From: Candidatus Obscuribacter sp. | GTDB taxonomy: Bacteria > Cyanobacteriota > Vampirovibrionia > Obscuribacterales > Obscuribacteraceae | NCBI GenBank assembly: GCA_021772135.1 | Contig: JADYXQ010000189.1 | Coordinates: forward strand, 1-64,000 | Length of the DNA: 64,000 nucleotides | Direction of reading: 5' to 3' | Shown here: piece after piece, positions 59,635-64,000 of the stretch | How the letters are laid out: each line of letters begins with the position of its first letter | Position numbering within the stretch: position 1 is the first letter of the stretch | Translations under genes and position numbers: made by a program | The notes under the pieces: model-generated | What the model was told of the DNA's origin: nothing | Databases searched by the model: none | What the model saw: the letters and a program-made list of their open reading frames with translations, nothing else

Positions 59635-62529
59635 ATGAGATTCAGTGGCAGAGTTAAAACCGCGACGGCTACGGCTCTTAGTATTTCTCTTTTGCTGGCA
59701 CTATGGACGGTGCCATCCAGCCTTGCACAAAAGGCCTGGGCGGCACCGTCTCCTGTTAAGTCTAAAATTAGTACTAGTAATGGTACTGGTTCAGCTGCAC
59801 AATTTGTTTTTCGCGACAAGCTATTAGGTATTGAAGAATACCGGCTGCCAAGTAACGATCTGACCATCTTGCTTTGCGAAAGACACGCCACCCCGGTGGT
59901 GACCGTGAACATGGTCTACCGCGTGGGCTCTCGCAATGAAGCTGTAGGTTACACCGGCTCTACTCACTTCCTTGAGCACATGATGTTTAAGGGCACCACC
60001 GTTCATGACCCTTTGAAAAAGACAGGGCTGGACGACTTGCTGAAAAAAGTCGGTGGTATCAATAATGCCACCACGTCTTACGACCGTACCAATTATTATG
60101 AACTGGTGCCCAAGCAAGGCATCAATCTCTGCCTTGACTTAGAAGCAGACCGCATGCGCCATTTACTCTTGCGCGAAAGTGATCGTAAAGCTGAGATGAC
60201 TGTAGTTCGCAATGAGCTCGAGCGCGGCGAAGACGATCCTTCTCAACTGCTCGAGATGAATACTTTCGCAACAGCCTTTCGGGAGCACCCTTATCACCAC
60301 CCGGTTATCGGCTGGCGCTCTGATGTAGAAGGCGTCCCGACCGAGCGCCTGCGCCAGTTTTACAATGACTTTTATTATCCGAACAATGCCACTTTAGTTG
60401 TAGTTGGTGACTTTGATAAAGCAGCTGCACTTAAAGAAATTGAGACCAAATTTGCAACCATTCCAAAATCACCTAAGCCTTTTCCCAGCGTTTACACCGT
60501 TGAGCCACCTCAAATCGGCGAGCGCCGCTTTACTGTAAGCCGCGGCAAAGAACTTGCACGAGTAATGGTGGCATATCACACCCCTCGCGGTCTTGACCGT
60601 GCTACCTATCCGCTTGATGTAATGCAAAGCGTCCTCGGTGGGAGCCGCAAATCGTCGCGTCTATATAAGCGTTTAATTGAAACCGGCCTGGCATCAGATT
60701 GTTACGCAGCTAACTACACCCTCAAAGATCCGGCCTTGTTCATTATCTCGGCAACCGTTCAACCGGGCATCGATCCAAAACTCGTTGAAGCGGCCATTGA
60801 TGACGAGGTGAAAAAGCTGACCGAGCAGCCGATTACAAAGGAAGAATTACGGCTGGCCCATGCCTCTCTATCAAAACGATTTCGCTTAAGTCTCTCTGAC
60901 CCGATGGGTCTGGCGCAATCTATTACTGAAGGCATTGCTGTGGGCAACTGGAGATGGTGGGCTACGTATGCTCGCGACGTGCAAACAGCGTCGGCCGAAG
61001 AGGCACTGACCGCCGCAAAGAAATATTTTGTCGCCAGTGGAAAAACTGCGGGTTACTATCTGCCCACAGATTTCAAAATTGACGCCAGTGCTATTGCACA
61101 ATTAAAACCAGTGCAGCCGGCTTCTGAGACTACCCAATCGGCAGCCGAAACTACTGAAATGAAATTGCCGGAGACCACCGCCGACTCTGACAATTCAAAA
61201 ACCTGGCAAGAGCGCGTCGAACGCTTCCGTCTGGCCAACGGTCTTACTGTTTTGCTCGCCAGAGTGGCGGAAAATAACCCTAAAGATCCTAAAGACTCTA
61301 AAGACCCTAAAGATGCAATTCGCGGCACAGTTGCCTTTGCTGGAAAAATTCGCGCCGGCGACTATTTTGGCAGTGTAGGCAAAACTGCGGTACCCGGTAT
61401 TGCGGCCGAACTGTTGACCTATGGCACGAAAAAATTCGGTAAAGAACAAATTGCTGCCCAGATGGAAGAAATGGGTATTTCCCTCGATTTTGGTAATGGT
61501 GCGTTCTTCCATGAATTCGAAGCTGAGGTGGCGGCCGAAGACGTGCCCAAGCTAATCAGGCTGGTGAGCAGCGAGATGCGTGAACCGCAGTTCAAACAAT
61601 CTGATTTAGACCTGGTGGTGAAACTTGCCCAGGCAGACCTTAAAGAGAAATTGACCGATACTGGCGAAGTGGCCTGGAACAGTCTAGTGCGCAGTTTATA
61701 CAAACCAGGTTGCGTCTACTGGGCCCCTGAGTTGCCAAAACAAATCGAAGAACTGTCCGCAATCACCCTGAGCGATGTGGAGAAATTCCACGGTCAGTAT
61801 TACACCCCCGGCAATACCGTGCTGGCTGTTATTGGCGACATCGATAAGGCACAAGTGAAAAAGCTGTTGGAAGACGAATTTGGCAGCTGGCAGGGTGAGG
61901 CGGCTAAACCGATAGAAGTGGACGCCAGCGGCCTCGCTGAGCGGCCTGTCGGAAGTAAGAGCACTCTAGTCACCGAATTGGCCGAAAAAGCCAACGTTGA
62001 TATTGCCATGGGCAAACCTGTTGACATTTCTATGAAATCAAAAGATTACCTGGCCGCCAGCATCGGCAATGCCGTGCTCGGCTATGACAGCTTTGCTTGC
62101 CGTCTGGCACCGGTGAGAGACCGACTAGGGCTCACTTATTCGATTTCGTCGCATATAACTGAAGCACACTATCCCTATTCGCCATGGGCCATCGACCTCT
62201 CGGTCAATCCGAGCAATGTCGGGAAGTCTATTGAGGTAGTTAAAAAAATTGTGGATGATTTTGCCAGAGATGGCATTACAGAAGCTGAACTGGCAACCGA
62301 AAAAGACCATCTGGCTGGAGTTTACCTGGTGGGATTACGCAGTATTCGCTCAATTGCTAAAAGGCTAACCGATTATGAGCAATTGTCCTTGCCGGTTTCG
62401 TATATGGATACCTTTGGCAAAAGAGTAAGAGACGTCAGTTTGAAGGATGTTAATCAGGCATCCAGTCGTTATTTCCGTCTCAATGACGCTGTTACGTCGG
62501 TTTGCGGGTCTGTGTCTGACGCTAAGTAG
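59635..62529 (+). CDS. Secreted M16-family zinc metallopeptidase
   Basis: About 964 residues. Signal peptide (ATATALSISLLLALWTVPSSLA), then two M16 units. The zinc motif HFLEH is at 111-115 in TGSTHFLEHMMFKGT, with the third ligand in NELERGEDDPSQ. The C-half lacks the motif. Between the halves is a short PKD/SKD repeat linker from a nine-base tandem repeat. It parallels the signal-less paralogue at 46977, so the pair probably serve periplasm and cytoplasm. ATG 59635 is used; TTG 59626 is also possible. Confidence 0.92.
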   Translation: MRFSGRVKTATATALSISLLLALWTVPSSLAQKAWAAPSPVKSKISTSNGTGSAAQFVFRDKLLGIEEYRLPSNDLTILLCERHATPVVTVNMVYRVGSRNEAVGYTGSTHFLEHMMFKGTTVHDPLKKTGLDDLLKKVGGINNATTSYDRTNYYELVPKQGINLCLDLEADRMRHLLLRESDRKAEMTVVRNELERGEDDPSQLLEMNTFATAFREHPYHHPVIGWRSDVEGVPTERLRQFYNDFYYPNNATLVVVGDFDKAAALKEIETKFATIPKSPKPFPSVYTVEPPQIGERRFTVSRGKELARVMVAYHTPRGLDRATYPLDVMQSVLGGSRKSSRLYKRLIETGLASDCYAANYTLKDPALFIISATVQPGIDPKLVEAAIDDEVKKLTEQPITKEELRLAHASLSKRFRLSLSDPMGLAQSITEGIAVGNWRWWATYARDVQTASAEEALTAAKKYFVASGKTAGYYLPTDFKIDASAIAQLKPVQPASETTQSAAETTEMKLPETTADSDNSKTWQERVERFRLANGLTVLLARVAENNPKDPKDSKDPKDAIRGTVAFAGKIRAGDYFGSVGKTAVPGIAAELLTYGTKKFGKEQIAAQMEEMGISLDFGNGAFFHEFEAEVAAEDVPKLIRLVSSEMREPQFKQSDLDLVVKLAQADLKEKLTDTGEVAWNSLVRSLYKPGCVYWAPELPKQIEELSAITLSDVEKFHGQYYTPGNTVLAVIGDIDKAQVKKLLEDEFGSWQGEAAKPIEVDASGLAERPVGSKSTLVTELAEKANVDIAMGKPVDISMKSKDYLAASIGNAVLGYDSFACRLAPVRDRLGLTYSISSHITEAHYPYSPWAIDLSVNPSNVGKSIEVVKKIVDDFARDGITEAELATEKDHLAGVYLVGLRSIRSIAKRLTDYEQLSLPVSYMDTFGKRVRDVSLKDVNQASSRYFRLNDAVTSVCGSVSDAK
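61279..61314 (+). repeat. Nine-base tandem repeat, four copies, in the inter-domain linker of the M16 peptidase
   Basis: Units CCTAAAGAT, CCTAAAGAC, TCTAAAGAC, CCTAAAGAT at 61279-61287, 61288-61296, 61297-61305 and 61306-61314. They encode PKD-PKD-SKD-PKD between the two M16 units. Confidence 0.9.
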
Positions 62530-62589
62530 ATATTGATGTTTTAGACCCCTTTTACTGGGCACAATCCAATTACAGAGAGATTTGGGGCC

Positions 62590-63285
62590 ATGAGCGAGAA
62601 GAAAACAACTAAGTTTACTACCGGAAAATTCGAAATCGACGGCAAATGGGCGTCAGTGCGCGAGACCAAATTTACTAAGATGGTCTTAGAGACGCGTTTC
62701 GATCGGCAAAAATTTAAAGAGACAAGGCAGAAAGAAATGCTCGATAGGCAGAGAAAGCCTATGAGCGATGAAGATCTAGAAGAACTAGAACGTAAGTCTT
62801 TAAGAGATCCGATTACCGATCTTTATAATCAGAGAACTTTTCTACGCAAACTCGAATATGAAATTCGCCGGGCTAAGAGATACAAGCGCCCACTATCACT
62901 GCTCGTTATGTCAGTAGATAATTTAAGCCAGCTGCAGCGTCAATACGGCCAGATGATTGTCGATGAAGTGCAAAGATGCGCCTCGAAAATTGTTGGCACG
63001 TGCATTCGCGACGTAGATATCTCAGGTGTTTGCAACGGCACCAGAATTTCAATTATCTTTCCAGAAACGTATTCGTCGAGAGCTACTATTGTTGCCGAGC
63101 GCATTCGCGAACGCATTAAGCAAGAGCCCATCAATAGCGAGATGCGTCACTTGCGCGTCACCGCTTCAATCGGCGTAGTTTCGTTTCCAACTCATGCTCG
63201 CGACGAGCTTGATTTGATGACACGGGCAGTTGAGTTTCTCACTAAAGCAGAAGTAGAAGGCGGCGATCGGGTTCACAACGGCTAA
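62590..63285 (+). CDS. Degenerate GGDEF-domain protein
   Basis: 231 residues: a basic polar N-terminus (about 1-70), then a GGDEF fold shown by LYNQRTFLRKLEYEIRRAKRY, LLVMSVDNLSQLQRQYG, IVAERIRERI and VTASIGVVSFP. The signature loop is VCNGTRI in place of RYGGDEF, so cyclase activity is not expected. It shares the RAKRYK/RSKRYK helix with the relative at 41996, which is degenerate in a different way. It is convergent with the next gene. Confidence 0.85.
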   Translation: MSEKKTTKFTTGKFEIDGKWASVRETKFTKMVLETRFDRQKFKETRQKEMLDRQRKPMSDEDLEELERKSLRDPITDLYNQRTFLRKLEYEIRRAKRYKRPLSLLVMSVDNLSQLQRQYGQMIVDEVQRCASKIVGTCIRDVDISGVCNGTRISIIFPETYSSRATIVAERIRERIKQEPINSEMRHLRVTASIGVVSFPTHARDELDLMTRAVEFLTKAEVEGGDRVHNG

Positions 63286-63308
63286 CTAATTCAGTTAACT
63301 TGAAGTTG

Positions 63309-64000
63309 TCACTCGAGCTCTTTCATAGTTTTCTCTTCGGCTGAAGTCGGCTTGATGGCCGGCGCCACTGGCGGTACTGTGCTGTCTGGCGTTGGGGCAT
63401 TGCTTGGACTAACCGCCGTACCGGAACTTGCACCCACAGGCGCACCGGTGCTGCCGGTACCACTGGCGGTGCTACTAGCAGTTGTGCTTGTAGCTGCTCC
63501 GTCGATTTTCGGCGCTTTTACCACTTCGGTTTTTTCTACTCGTTCTTTTTTACCAATCGGATAAGTGTTATAGAGCTTGCCATCAAAATAGACCTTAAAC
63601 TCACTGCTGCCATCATTGCGCACACTAGCACCGCCTGTGAGGTCAATGCTCTTACCGCTTTTGCTGCCCAGTGGTGGCACAAATTCGTCAACCAGAGCTG
63701 TCTCTTTGCTCCACTTAACTTTGTCGCCTGATTTAGCATCAACCAGATCGACTTTCATAGTCAGAGCGTTGATGGGCGTCTCGCCGGGATTCCACACTTG
63801 AGCGGCAATGTGCGGCATGCCGCCTTGAATATCGATAGCCACTGTCTTGAGAGTAACAGTGGGCACTGCATTAGATGGATCAACCGATTTTGCTTGCTGC
63901 AAATAACCGTATCCGGCATCAAGTTCTCCGGCGTCAAGTAATTCTTTACCGCGTTTAGCCAGCAAAGCAGCCAGCTTTCTGCGTACCGAATCATCACGTG
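63309..64000 (-). CDS. Partial protein of unknown function, Thr/Ser/Pro-rich tail
   Basis: The frame is open to the window edge (reading RDDSVRRKLAALLAKRGKEL inward), so the true start lies outside. The visible part has a TPR-like helix pair (AGELDAGYGYLQQAKSVDPS), then a beta-rich domain of about 110 residues (IDIQGGMPHIAAQVWNPGET, typical of FxLYD/immunoglobulin-like folds), then a Thr/Ser/Pro tail ending MKELE. Probably extracytoplasmic; family unknown. Confidence 0.65.
   Translation of the reverse strand, partial: RDDSVRRKLAALLAKRGKELLDAGELDAGYGYLQQAKSVDPSNAVPTVTLKTVAIDIQGGMPHIAAQVWNPGETPINALTMKVDLVDAKSGDKVKWSKETALVDEFVPPLGSKSGKSIDLTGGASVRNDGSSEFKVYFDGKLYNTYPIGKKERVEKTEVVKAPKIDGAATSTTASSTASGTGSTGAPVGASSGTAVSPSNAPTPDSTVPPVAPAIKPTSAEEKTMKELE

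Overview
The window is dense, almost fully coding bacterial chromosome, moderate in GC, with 57 protein genes (two cut by the window edges, one of them broken), no rRNA or tRNA genes, no CRISPR array and no insertion sequence that I can see. The content suggests a non-photosynthetic relative of the cyanobacteria (Melainabacteria/Vampirovibrionia, perhaps an Obscuribacter-like lineage). It carries a KaiC homologue, a minCDE-rodA cluster, a bacteriophytochrome kinase, a Kdo-pathway isomerase (so probably an LPS-type outer membrane), a 3-hydroxybutyrate dehydrogenase and many secreted TPR proteins, but no photosynthesis genes. This placement is inference from gene content; no marker gene such as 16S is present.

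Layout. 1-9397 is all minus strand: a receiver protein followed by a kaiC gene split by an in-frame TGA, then (upstream in the transcription sense) a close-packed glycosyltransferase/isopentenyl-diphosphate isomerase/LMF-like membrane protein operon, an APC permease, a degenerate SF1 helicase-like protein and a secreted TPR protein. 9566-17780 is mostly plus strand: a tandem GspE-N-like repeat protein, (minus) nagA, a coiled-coil protein, meaB, minC-minD-minE-rodA and a small membrane protein. 17797-27897 holds an SDR, a TPR membrane protein, a PDZ protein, a Ca-type P-ATPase divergent from a VIT1-type transporter, and a three-gene minus-strand group (divergent receiver, long transglycosylase-like protein, unknown). 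27987-41504 holds a UbiA-family prenyltransferase, a Ser/Thr kinase with a PQQ propeller, kdsD, an MnmC-like methyltransferase, a quinone oxidoreductase, a TPR-hydrolase fusion, a thioesterase-bdhA pair, a PBP4-type carboxypeptidase and an SRPBCC protein. 41996-52399 holds a degenerate GGDEF protein, a second GspE-N-like repeat protein, TPR proteins, a coiled-coil protein and an M16 peptidase. 52603-57541 is a compact two-component locus: hybrid kinase, receiver, bacteriophytochrome kinase, receiver. 57543-64000 holds an M20 peptidase, a Thr-rich secreted protein, a second M16 peptidase, a second degenerate GGDEF protein and a partial secreted protein.

Themes. Several proteins keep a signalling or ATPase fold but have lost its catalytic residues (helicase-like protein, two GGDEF proteins, an SDR without the active-site Tyr), which suggests binding or scaffold roles. 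Several receivers lack an output domain. The strongest candidates for a second look are the phytochrome locus, the pseudo-helicase with a sigma-4-like HTH, the repeat proteins that resemble the N-domain of pilus ATPases without any ATPase, and the TGA-split kaiC.
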